Shown one piece after another: positions 5,049-12,106 of a stretch of 14,849 nucleotides of DNA. The position numbers were made by a program, and so were the translations under genes. The notes beneath the pieces were generated by a model. That model was given only the letters and a program-made list of their open reading frames with translations, did not search any database and had not been told where the DNA came from. Source of the stretch: an uncultured bacterium (lineage in GTDB: Bacteria > Actinomycetota > Coriobacteriia > Coriobacteriales > Coriobacteriaceae); contig CAJMRR010000037.1 in NCBI GenBank assembly GCA_905215835.1, positions 1 through 14,849 of the forward strand, given 5' to 3'. Position 1 is the stretch's first letter, and each line of letters opens with the position of its first letter.

Positions 5049-7064
5049 CTACATCACCTCCGCGTGAGGGGTCAAACCATTTGCCTTGAGCACCTCGTCG
5101 GGGAGCTCGGAATAGAAGTGCTCGGTGCCGGGCACGCGCTTGAAGACCGGACGGGTGTCCAGGCCAATACGCGGATGGCTCGAGCGGGGCGCGAAGCGAT
5201 CGCCCTTGGGGAAATCGCGCGGACTCGGAACGGCGCCGGGCACCTGGTGCAGGCGGCCCGAACCGCTCTCGATGGACAGAACGGAACCCAGAAGACCGCG
5301 GGTGTACTCGTGGATCGGGTTAGTGAGCAGCTCCTTGGTGGGTGCCTGCTCGATAACCTGGCCAGCGTACATAACCGTGATGTTGTGGGCGACCTCGGCG
5401 ACCAGCGCCAGGTCGTGCGAGACGAAGATCATGGCAAAGCCGAGCTTGGCCTGAAGATCGTTGAGCAGCTTGATGACCTGCTTCTGGACGGTAACGTCCA
5501 GAGCGGTCGTGGGCTCGTCGCAGATGACCAGCTTGGGGTCGCGGGTAAGGGCCATAGCGATCAGGACACGCTGACGCTGGCCGCCGGAAAGCTCGTGCGG
5601 ATAGCTCTCGAGCGTGCGCTTGGGATCGAGACCGACGAGCTCCAGGAGCTCCTCGGCGCTGCGGGTTCCGCCGCGCTTGGTGAGCTGCTTCATCTGGGCA
5701 GAGATGAGCATGGAGGGGTTGAGCGAGGACAGGGCGTCCTGATAGACCATAGCGATATCGGTACCGCGCAGGCCGAACCACTCCTTCTTGCTCATCTTGA
5801 GCAGGTCACGGCCCTCCCAGAGGACCTCGCCGGAAAGGTGCTCATCCTCATCGGTCAGGCCCATGATGGCCAGCGTGGTGATGGACTTACCGCAACCGGA
5901 CTCGCCCACCAGGCCCATGGTCTGACCAGGACGGACGTCAAAGTTGACATGGTCGACGACGTTGATATCACCGTGATGCTCAAACTGAATGCAGAAGTCA
6001 CGGACCGAGAGAATCGGTTCGACAGACTCGTCGGGCACATGGCGATCGTCACGCTTGAGCTCGACATCGCGCAGGGCGCCAAGGCGAGCGGAGAGGGACT
6101 GGGCCTGCTCCTTGTAGGCGCGAACGGGGTCGGAGACCAGCAGGTCGGCCTCGCGACGCTTGGAGGAATCGGTCGGATCCAGGGCGGCGGAGGGAGCAGC
6201 GGCCATGGCGTCGGTAATGCCCTCGGAGAGGATGTTGAGCGCCAGGCAGGTGATCATGATGGCCAGGCCCGGGAACAGCGCCTGCCACCAACGGCCAGCG
6301 AGCACGCCGCCGCGGGCGTCGGCGAGGATGTTGCCCCAGGTAGCGGTGGGCTCCTGGATGCCAGCGCCGATGAAGGTCAGCGAGGCCTCGAAGATGATGG
6401 CGTCGGCGACCAGGGTAACGGTGAAGACCATGATCGGGGCGATGCAGTTACGCAGAACATGCTTGATCAAAATCCACGGAGCCTTGGCGCCGGAAACGAT
6501 GACCGCGCGGACATAGTCCTCGCCGTACTCGGACACGATGTTGGCGCGCACGATACGGGCAATCTGCGGAGTGTACATAAAGCCGATGGCGAAGATGATC
6601 GACGGCACGGAGTTGCCCAGGATGGAGACGAAGACGGCCGCGAGGGCGATGCCCGGGATGGACATGATGATGTCCAAGATACGCATGATCGTCTCGGAGA
6701 CGGCCTTGCGCGAAACCGCTGCAAGGGCGCCCACGACCGAGCCGCAGACCAGAGCCATGGCAGTGGCGCCAAAGCCGATAATCAGCGAGTAACGACCACC
6801 GTAGAGCATACGCGACAGAATGTCGCGACCCTTATCGTCGGTACCGAAGATAAATCCGTTGCCGGGAGCCTGGCGAGCCGTAAAGATCTCGACCGGGCTA
6901 TAGGGGGCAAGGAGGGGCGCCAGAATCGCGGTCAGGGCGACCAGTGCCAGCACGACGGCGGCAATCTTAGAAGACAGCGTCATCTTCTTCCAGCCACCGA
7001 GCTTGAGCCCCTTGGAGGCAGCCTTCTCGAGCTGCTCGGTTTGCTTCTCTCGAATCTTTACCAT
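5049..7064 (-). CDS. Fused ABC permease (DppC type) and ATPase (DppD type)
   Basis: This 671-aa protein combines two transporter subunits. The permease half spans about 1-290, with a first membrane helix near 33-54, the GTDDKGRDILSRMLYG segment (74-89) typical of DppC, and the cytoplasmic EAA loop around 181-211 (EDYVRAVIVSGAKAP). A charged linker (about 295-348) leads to the ATPase half. Its motifs are Walker A GESGCGKS (387-394), YQD Q-loop (Q442), LSGGQRQR (492-499), Walker B VICDEP (513-518) and H550. The C-terminal Oligo_HPY region keeps PGAVPSP and the FxPR frame but reads GDRFAPRS where the family has GCxFxPRC, so the metal-cluster cysteines are gone. The reading frame is continuous through the linker, so this is a real fusion. 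Similar fusions are known in actinobacterial transporters. The gap to the upstream gene is 3 bases. Confidence 0.93.
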   Translation of the reverse strand: MVKIREKQTEQLEKAASKGLKLGGWKKMTLSSKIAAVVLALVALTAILAPLLAPYSPVEIFTARQAPGNGFIFGTDDKGRDILSRMLYGGRYSLIIGFGATAMALVCGSVVGALAAVSRKAVSETIMRILDIIMSIPGIALAAVFVSILGNSVPSIIFAIGFMYTPQIARIVRANIVSEYGEDYVRAVIVSGAKAPWILIKHVLRNCIAPIMVFTVTLVADAIIFEASLTFIGAGIQEPTATWGNILADARGGVLAGRWWQALFPGLAIMITCLALNILSEGITDAMAAAPSAALDPTDSSKRREADLLVSDPVRAYKEQAQSLSARLGALRDVELKRDDRHVPDESVEPILSVRDFCIQFEHHGDINVVDHVNFDVRPGQTMGLVGESGCGKSITTLAIMGLTDEDEHLSGEVLWEGRDLLKMSKKEWFGLRGTDIAMVYQDALSSLNPSMLISAQMKQLTKRGGTRSAEELLELVGLDPKRTLESYPHELSGGQRQRVLIAMALTRDPKLVICDEPTTALDVTVQKQVIKLLNDLQAKLGFAMIFVSHDLALVAEVAHNITVMYAGQVIEQAPTKELLTNPIHEYTRGLLGSVLSIESGSGRLHQVPGAVPSPRDFPKGDRFAPRSSHPRIGLDTRPVFKRVPGTEHFYSELPDEVLKANGLTPHAEVM

Positions 7065-7067
7065 AAT

Positions 7068-8024
7068 CTACACCGTCCTGATGCGCGGGTTGATGAGCAG
7101 GTAGAGCATGTCAACCACGATGTTGATGATGATGAAGGCAAGAGCAACGACGATGACGACGCCCTGAACCAGGTTCGCCTCGTTGCCCTGAACGCCCTGC
7201 AGAATCGCAGTACCCATGCCGGGGAGGTTGAAGATGACCTCGATGACGACAGCACCGCCCATAAGGTAACCGATCTTAAGACCGAGGGTGGTGACCGGGG
7301 TGATCAGCGCGTTGCGCAAAACGTTGATGCCGACGACGACCTTCTCGGGAACGCCGGCGCCACGGGCCATGCGGACGTAGTCCTTGTCGAGTTCCTCGAC
7401 CATGGCGGTACGCACGATACGAGTCATCTGACCCGTCAGCGGAAATGCCAGGGCGATAGCGGGCATGATCATACGTCCCAGATAGCCAGCCGGGTTGGTG
7501 GTGAAGTGAGGCAGAGCACCGGACGCCGGGAGCACCTTAAGGTAGGAAGAGAACAGCAGAATCAACAGAACGGCAAGCCAGAACGACGGGGTTGCCAGGC
7601 CGGCGATGGAAAAGACGCGGATCACTTGGTCCGGCCATTTATCGCGATACAGTGCCGCGATGACGCCGAGCAAAAACGAGACGACCGCGCCGATGGCAAG
7701 ACCGATGAAGGTCAGCTGCATCGTGACGGGCAGGGCCGTGGAGATGCGCTTGGCAACGGAGTTGCGAGCAGCACCATAGGTGCCCATGTCACCATGGATC
7801 AGATCGCCCATGTAGCGCACGTAGCGCACGGGCCAGGGGTCGTCCAGACCATACTTCTCATGGTACTCGGCAACCGCCTCGGGCGAGGCACCGTCACCCA
7901 ACGCCGTATAGGCGGGGTCGGTCTTGGAGAACGACATAAGGAAGAACACCAGGACGGTGACGCCCAATGCCATGATCGGCAGCGCCACAAGACGCCTTCC
8001 AATCAAACGTAGCAAGTTGTTCAC
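7068..8024 (-). CDS. ABC transporter permease, DppB type
   Basis: This inner-membrane permease (318 aa) pairs with the permease half of the downstream fusion. An N-terminal helix (about residues 8-30, LVALPIMALGVTVLVFFL) is followed by the extracytoplasmic domain with the family phrase KYGLDDPWPVRYVRYMGDLIHGD. Five further hydrophobic helices follow, and the EAA-loop region VEELDKDYVRMARGAGV lies at about 209-225. The start chosen is GTG at 8024, five bases after AAAGGGGAG. A TTG at 8057 would extend it by 11 polar residues and has no such site. The gene follows the binding-protein gene by about 157 bases containing two hairpins, which probably lower permease expression relative to the binding protein. 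Confidence 0.93.
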   Translation of the reverse strand: MNNLLRLIGRRLVALPIMALGVTVLVFFLMSFSKTDPAYTALGDGASPEAVAEYHEKYGLDDPWPVRYVRYMGDLIHGDMGTYGAARNSVAKRISTALPVTMQLTFIGLAIGAVVSFLLGVIAALYRDKWPDQVIRVFSIAGLATPSFWLAVLLILLFSSYLKVLPASGALPHFTTNPAGYLGRMIMPAIALAFPLTGQMTRIVRTAMVEELDKDYVRMARGAGVPEKVVVGINVLRNALITPVTTLGLKIGYLMGGAVVIEVIFNLPGMGTAILQGVQGNEANLVQGVVIVVALAFIIINIVVDMLYLLINPRIRTV

Positions 8025-8085
8025 GTTCTCTCCCCTTTCTTTTGTCGGTAGGACCAACTGGTATATGAGTACGGATACTCATTAC

Positions 8086-8119
8086 AAGACCCGAGCGACA
8101 TCGTTGCCGCCCGGGTCTT
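8086..8119. other. Stem-loop between binding-protein and permease genes
   Basis: AAGACCCG (8086-8093) pairs with CGGGTCTT (8112-8119), and an inner GCGAC/GTTGC pairing lengthens the stem. On the plus strand it is followed by TGTTTC; on the minus (coding) strand there is no U-tract. For the minus transcript it is best read as a read-through or 3' stabilising hairpin after the abundant binding-protein message. Confidence 0.55.
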
Positions 8120-8166
8120 TGTTTCAACTATGAGGATACGGTCCCAACGACCGACATCCTGCATAC

Positions 8167-8182
8167 AGACTCAAGCGAGTCT
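8167..8182 (-). other. Small hairpin at the binding-protein stop codon
   Basis: AGACTC AAGC GAGTCT is a perfect 6-bp stem with a 4-base loop. Its last base overlaps the stop codon of the binding-protein gene (8182-8184). Together with 8086-8119 it makes a double-hairpin 3' end. Confidence 0.45.
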
Positions 8183-9795
8183 TACGCCTTGACGGTCGCA
8201 ACGCCCCTGAAGGACATGCTCGTCGTGCCGATGCCCTTGAAGCCATCGAGGGCCTCGCCGTTGGGCGCAGTGGACGGATCGTCCCAGGAAGCGGAGACGG
8301 TCTTGACGTGGACAACGGGGTACAGAACGGCGTTGTCGGCAATGATGTCGAAGCACTCGTTCCACTTCTTCTGCTGCTCGTCGCCCTCGGCGGCAAGAGC
8401 CTCGTCCATGAGACCGTGGAGCTTCTGCCACTCAGCGGACTCCTTCCACGGGCAACGGGTCTGCATCCAGACGTTGTCGCCGTACCACCAGTTGAGCAAC
8501 AGGTCGGGGTCGGCGCCGAAGCAGGAAGGATCGCCAGGGGCAAGGAGGATATCGTAGGCCTCACCGCCGTCGATGGCAGCGTAGGTGGCCGGCGAGGTAT
8601 CGGTCTGGATGGTCACATCGAAGCCGAGAGCGTCGAGGTCGTTCTTGACCTGGGCGGCCATGCCCTTAATCTGCTCGTTGTCGGTGGTGCGCAGGGTGAT
8701 GGCACCCGGGGTGATACCAGACTCCTCGATGAGCTTCTTAGCCTTCTTGGCGTCGGTCTTGTACACCGTGGAAGCCTCATGATAGTTGGTGAAGCTCTTG
8801 GGCAGGTAGCAGCTGGCAGCGGTGGCAAGGCCGGCGAAGGTGTTGCTGACCATCTTCTCGGTGTCGAGCGCATACATGACAGCCTGACGGACCTTGACGT
8901 TGTTCCAAGGCTCCTTGGCGACGTTGAACATGATGAAGCGGGTGCCGAAACCCTGAACGTTATCGATCTTGCAGCCGGCGCTCTCGAGCTGGTCGACGGC
9001 ATCAGCGGTAACGAGCTCCATAACGAGCGTGGAACCCTCCTGCTGAGCGGTAACGCGAGCGGTGGGGTCGGTCAGGATGCTGTACTGGATCTTCTTATCC
9101 TCGGCAGCATACTCACCGTTGTACTCGGGGTTGGGAACCAGGGTGATCTCGGTATCGGAGATAGAGTCGTACATCCAGGGGCCGGAGCCGATCGGCTGCT
9201 TGGCGCGATCCTCCTCGGTCTGGGTGGCCGGGGTAACGCGGACGATGGCCAGACGATCCTTGAGCAGGGAGAAGTTGGGGACCTTGGTCTTGACCGTCAC
9301 GGTGCTGGCGTCCTTGGCCTCGATAGACTCGAAGGGCTGGAAGAACGGAGCATAGGTAGCGGAAGCGGCGCAAGCGGTGTAGGAGGCAACGACATCGTCA
9401 GCGGTGACCTCGGTGCCATCGGAGAACTTGGCGCCCTTGCGGATGGTGACCTCGAAAGTGGTGTCGTCCACAGACTTGGGATCGTCGGTGGCGAGCTCGT
9501 TGAAGGTACTGTAGTCGTGGTAATCGATGCCGTAGAGGCCCTCGACGACGTGCCAGTTAGCACCCAGGCCCACAGCGGAGCCGGTGCTGGCGGGATCGAA
9601 GCTGGACGGAGCGTAAGCGGAACCAGCGGTGATCACGCCGCCGCCACGGTTGGCGGAATCGGTGGAACCGGAAGCGGAACCCTCGTCGCTAGAGCTGCCA
9701 CCGCAGCCGGTGAGACCAAGCCCTGCGACAGCAGCGACGCTGCCGGTGAGGCCGAGGAACGAACGCCTGGACATACCCTTGTTGATGATGGCCAT
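8182..9795 (-). CDS. Family 5 extracellular solute-binding lipoprotein with Tat-type signal, candidate sialic acid binder
   Basis: This ligand-capturing subunit of the ABC importer (537 aa) is anchored outside the membrane. The signal peptide has the twin-arginine motif SRRSFLG (9-15), a hydrophobic core rich in Ala/Gly/Val, and a lipobox LTGC with lipidated C31, followed by a Gly/Ser linker. The mature part shows SBP_bac_5 hallmarks: SSFDPAST near the start, then VVEGLYGID, TIRKGAKFSDGTEVTADDVVASY, VRQAVMYALD and GFDVTIQTD. The start is ATG at 9795 with AGGAGAAGAC just before it; TTG at 9810 is rejected because the ribosome site would lie inside the gene. It is the first gene of the transporter-nan locus. 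Family 5 proteins usually bind peptides, but relatives in Haemophilus ducreyi (SatA) and Corynebacterium (SiaE) bind sialic acid. The substrate here is inferred from context. Confidence 0.92.
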   Translation of the reverse strand: MAIINKGMSRRSFLGLTGSVAAVAGLGLTGCGGSSSDEGSASGSTDSANRGGGVITAGSAYAPSSFDPASTGSAVGLGANWHVVEGLYGIDYHDYSTFNELATDDPKSVDDTTFEVTIRKGAKFSDGTEVTADDVVASYTACAASATYAPFFQPFESIEAKDASTVTVKTKVPNFSLLKDRLAIVRVTPATQTEEDRAKQPIGSGPWMYDSISDTEITLVPNPEYNGEYAAEDKKIQYSILTDPTARVTAQQEGSTLVMELVTADAVDQLESAGCKIDNVQGFGTRFIMFNVAKEPWNNVKVRQAVMYALDTEKMVSNTFAGLATAASCYLPKSFTNYHEASTVYKTDAKKAKKLIEESGITPGAITLRTTDNEQIKGMAAQVKNDLDALGFDVTIQTDTSPATYAAIDGGEAYDILLAPGDPSCFGADPDLLLNWWYGDNVWMQTRCPWKESAEWQKLHGLMDEALAAEGDEQQKKWNECFDIIADNAVLYPVVHVKTVSASWDDPSTAPNGEALDGFKGIGTTSMSFRGVATVKA

Positions 9796-9825
9796 GTCTT
9801 CTCCTATCAATAGAGAATCTTACTC

Positions 9826-9859
9826 GGGAGCACCTAGACGTGCCCCCGCGCAACTTGCG
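9826..9859 (-). promoter_or_regulatory. Leader hairpin and start-site palindrome of the binding-protein transcript
   Basis: GCAC CTAGAC GTGC (9830-9843), flanked by GGG/CCC with one mismatch, forms a leader stem about 30 bases before the start codon. Next to it, CGCAACTTGCG (9849-9859), within CCGCGCAACTTGCGG, would overlap the +1 position if the promoter at 9865-9893 is used. That is a typical position for a repressor operator. Function is inferred from geometry only. Confidence 0.35.
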
Positions 9860-9864
9860 GACGA

Positions 9865-9893
9865 TATATACCTTACCTACCGACGAACCCAAC
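9865..9893 (-). promoter_or_regulatory. Candidate promoter P1 for the transporter-nan locus
   Basis: On the minus strand the -10-like hexamer TATATA (9865-9870) lies 17 bases from a weak -35-like GTTGGG (9888-9893). The predicted transcription start is near 9858, giving a leader of about 60 bases. The -10 lies in a clearly AT-rich patch of a GC-rich region. The poor -35 suggests a need for activation. Confidence 0.4.
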
Positions 9894-9931
9894 TGAGGTG
9901 CCGCGCTCGGCGACCGATACATACATACGCT

Positions 9932-9954
9932 TGAACGGTATTTACTACCGTTCA
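9932..9954. promoter_or_regulatory. Candidate operator palindrome
   Basis: TGAACGGTA TTTAC TACCGTTCA is a perfect inverted repeat with 9-bp arms and a 5-bp spacer, the size and form of a dimeric repressor site. It overlaps the -10 hexamer of candidate promoter P2 and lies about 75-95 bp upstream of the start predicted for P1. No regulator gene is in the window to match it with. Confidence 0.5.
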
Positions 9955-9970
9955 CCGAATTCGTTGACAA
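9942..9970 (-). promoter_or_regulatory. Candidate promoter P2 within the operator region
   Basis: On the minus strand TTGTCA (9965-9970, five of six consensus -35 bases) is followed after 17 bases by TAGTAA (9942-9947), a weak -10. Its overlap with the palindrome at 9932-9954 would make it directly repressible. It competes with P1 as the main start. Confidence 0.3.
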
Positions 9971-10159
9971 ACGATTCGTCAGACAGTATGTATCGGCGAG
10001 GTGAGATATCAGTCTTCGTCAACCCGCAGGATAGCAGGGTTTTCGCTTGGGTTAGTCAAACGTTTTAGCGTTAATAAAACCCGAAACTAGCAGGCAATCA
10101 TGGCGAAATAAATGGTTGAAAATCGCGCAATCATGTATATCAGTTGTTTAGGCTCGTGT

Positions 10160-12106
10160 TTAGCTACCAGAATGGCCAGCCGCCGCCTCGGCGCGCTCGG
10201 CATTCCATGCAACGAGCGCCTCGTGGACCGCCTTGGCGACATCGGCAGGTATGCCGCGAACTTGTGCAATCTCCTGCTCGCTTGCCGCACGCAAACGCTT
10301 CATCGAGCCAAAATGGCGCATAAGGGCACGTTTTCTGGTGGGTCCCACGCCTGGAACGTCATCGAGTACCGAAACCGTCATGGCTTTATCGCGCAATTCG
10401 CGATGGAACGTGATGGCAAAACGGTGCGATTCATCGCGCACCTGTTTAATTAGATAGAGCGAAGCAGACCCGGTCGGCAGCACGACAGGAGTCTCGTCCC
10501 AAGGCACAAAAACTTCCTCGTCGGCCTTCGCCAAGCCACAAACTGGTATATCGAGCCCAAGAGCCTCAAGTTGCTTGATCGCAGCGGTCAATTGCGGCTT
10601 ACCGCCATCGACAACGAGCAAATCGGGGCGCGAGCCAAAGCGCTCGTCGGCCATGCGCTCGGGAGCATAGCGTCGTCCCAAAACCTCGGACATCGACACG
10701 AAGTCGTTTGCCTCGTCCAATTCGGCCTGAATTTTAAAACGACGGTACTGGCTCTTGTCGGCGCGCCCGTTGGTAAACACCACCATCGAGGCGACCGTAA
10801 AGGTGCCATGCAGTGTAGAGATATCGAAGCACTCGATACGCAACGGCGGCGATGGCAGCGCCAGCGCACTTTCGAGCTCCAGGAGCGCTTGATTGGTGCG
10901 GTCATCAGCGTACCCCGTTCGCATCATGTAGCGCATGAGGGCATGGCGCGCATTTTTTGATGCCATATCAAGCAGACGGTGCTTCTCGCCACGCTGCGGC
11001 CTATGGAGATGGCAGGAACGCTCACGCTTGCCCGCAAGCCACTCCCCCAGCGCCTCCGTATCCTCAAGCTCGACAGAGAGGTTTATCTCAGCTGGAATAT
11101 CAGCCGTCTCGTCGTAATAGCGCTTAAGAAAGCCCGACTGGAGCTCTTCCTCGTCAACATCAAGACCCTTGTCGAGAATGAACTCGCAGGTGCGAACTGT
11201 TCGGCCCTCGCGAACGACGAAGACGCAAGCGGCAGAGATGGTCTCCTCGCGATAGAAACCGATGACATCGATATCGACACTGGAGGGAAAAACGACTTGC
11301 TGACGATCGTCCAGACCCCTGATGACCTCCAAACGACGTTTGACGCGTGCCGCGCGCTCAAAGTCGAGCGCCTCGGCGGCATCCGTCATCTCGGAAGTCA
11401 GCTCGTCGACGACATCTTTGCGATGGCCCGACAAAAAGCGCTCGACACGCTTGACGTTCTTGGCATAGTCCGTAGGAGAAATCGCGCCGACACACGCACC
11501 CGGGCCGCGCCCGACATGGTAGTCGAAGCAGGGACGACCGTTTTGCGCGCAAATCATATTGACGATGTCTTCCTCGCCCTTGTGGGACTCGACGATACGA
11601 CGACAACGACGCCACTCCGCACAGGATGCGGAGCAGATGGGGATAACCTTGCGCAGCGTATCTATCGTCTCACGTGCCGCACGGCTATCGGTATAGGGTC
11701 CAAAATAGCGCGTTCCCGGCTTATGACGCTCACGCGTGTATTTGATAGCGGGATACAGGTCGCCCTTTGTAATGGCGATAAAGGGATAGCTCTTGTCATC
11801 CTTGAGGTCGACGTTAAAGTACGGATGGTACTGACCAATCAAATTGCGCTCGAGCACCAACGCCTCATGCTCGGTCTCCACCACGATATAGTCAAAGCTC
11901 GCCACCAGCTGCATCATCAGCGGGATCTTTTGACGCTCATCCTGCAGTGTCACGTATTGGCGCATACGGGCGCGCAGGTTTTTCGCCTTGCCCACGTAGA
12001 TGACATCGCCCTTGGCATCCTTCCAAAGGTAGCAACCGGGCTGCGTGGGAACGCGCGAAACCTGTTCGGCAAGCGTTGGAATGTTGTCGTGACCGGCCAC
12101 ACGCAC
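10160..12106 (-). CDS. uvrC: UvrABC excinuclease subunit C
   Basis: UvrC makes the dual incision in nucleotide excision repair. The protein is 648 aa, typical for the family. Domains in order are: GIY-YIG nuclease (about 22-105; PGCYLWKD and IYVGKAKNLRAR), a Cys-rich segment (158-205), a UVR helix pair (about 234-268), a split RNase H-like nuclease with D428 (ECFDIS), D500 (VVDGGKPQL) and H561 (RDESHRFA), and C-terminal helix-hairpin-helix repeats (DVPGVGPTRKRAL, RGIPADVA). The usual Fe-S motif RPC...GRCxGPC reads RPCFDYHVGRGPGAC, so one expected cysteine is Gly (G201), while extra cysteines at 158, 162, 168 and 186 lie upstream. The GTG at 12106 directly follows the murJ stop codon (TAG GTG) with no clear ribosome site, implying translational coupling; GTG at 12100 is an alternative. 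Confidence 0.97.
   Translation of the reverse strand: MRVAGHDNIPTLAEQVSRVPTQPGCYLWKDAKGDVIYVGKAKNLRARMRQYVTLQDERQKIPLMMQLVASFDYIVVETEHEALVLERNLIGQYHPYFNVDLKDDKSYPFIAITKGDLYPAIKYTRERHKPGTRYFGPYTDSRAARETIDTLRKVIPICSASCAEWRRCRRIVESHKGEEDIVNMICAQNGRPCFDYHVGRGPGACVGAISPTDYAKNVKRVERFLSGHRKDVVDELTSEMTDAAEALDFERAARVKRRLEVIRGLDDRQQVVFPSSVDIDVIGFYREETISAACVFVVREGRTVRTCEFILDKGLDVDEEELQSGFLKRYYDETADIPAEINLSVELEDTEALGEWLAGKRERSCHLHRPQRGEKHRLLDMASKNARHALMRYMMRTGYADDRTNQALLELESALALPSPPLRIECFDISTLHGTFTVASMVVFTNGRADKSQYRRFKIQAELDEANDFVSMSEVLGRRYAPERMADERFGSRPDLLVVDGGKPQLTAAIKQLEALGLDIPVCGLAKADEEVFVPWDETPVVLPTGSASLYLIKQVRDESHRFAITFHRELRDKAMTVSVLDDVPGVGPTRKRALMRHFGSMKRLRAASEQEIAQVRGIPADVAKAVHEALVAWNAERAEAAAGHSGS

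Larger units (their letters stand above)
9914..9996. repeat. Widely spaced 11-bp inverted repeat flanking promoter P2
   Basis: CCGATACATAC (9914-9924) is exactly complementary to GTATGTATCGG (9986-9996). The arm centres are 72 bp apart, close to seven helical turns. The repeat encloses the 23-bp palindrome and the second candidate promoter. It could be paired operator half-sites for a looping regulator or the base of a long RNA stem. Confidence 0.55.
9796..10159. other. Non-coding control region upstream of the transporter-nan locus
   Basis: This 364-base stretch between the uvrC stop codon and the binding-protein start has no convincing gene on either strand. From left to right it holds the leader hairpin GGG-GCAC/GTGC-CCC (9826-9847), the palindrome CGCAACTTGCG (9849-9859), candidate promoters at 9865-9893 and 9942-9970, a 23-bp palindrome (9932-9954), and an 11-bp inverted repeat 9914-9924/9986-9996. 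A more AT-rich tail (about 10040-10159) follows uvrC. I see no clear U-tract terminator for uvrC. Confidence 0.7.

Noticed and set aside
3999..8012. 1337-codon open frame on the plus strand opposite the transporter genes
   Set aside because: In exact register with three real ABC genes on the other strand. Its translation is low-complexity (Asp, Gly, His, Gln, Arg rich) with no domain, and the opposite frame encodes perfect transporter motifs.
8308..9813. 501-codon plus-strand open frame opposite the binding protein
   Set aside because: In register with the sense gene, Gly/Val/Asp-rich shadow without motifs.
10021..10041. AACCC...GGGTT hairpin that could pair alternatively with a second AACCC copy, suggesting an attenuator
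   Set aside because: The stem is only five to seven pairs with a bulge and lies upstream of both promoter candidates, so it would not be in the main transcript.
10040..10058. TTGACT with TGCTATCCT as a further promoter
   Set aside because: Spacing between -35 and the best -10 (TATCCT) is about 20 bases, and it would give a leader of over 220 bases; weaker than P1 or P2.
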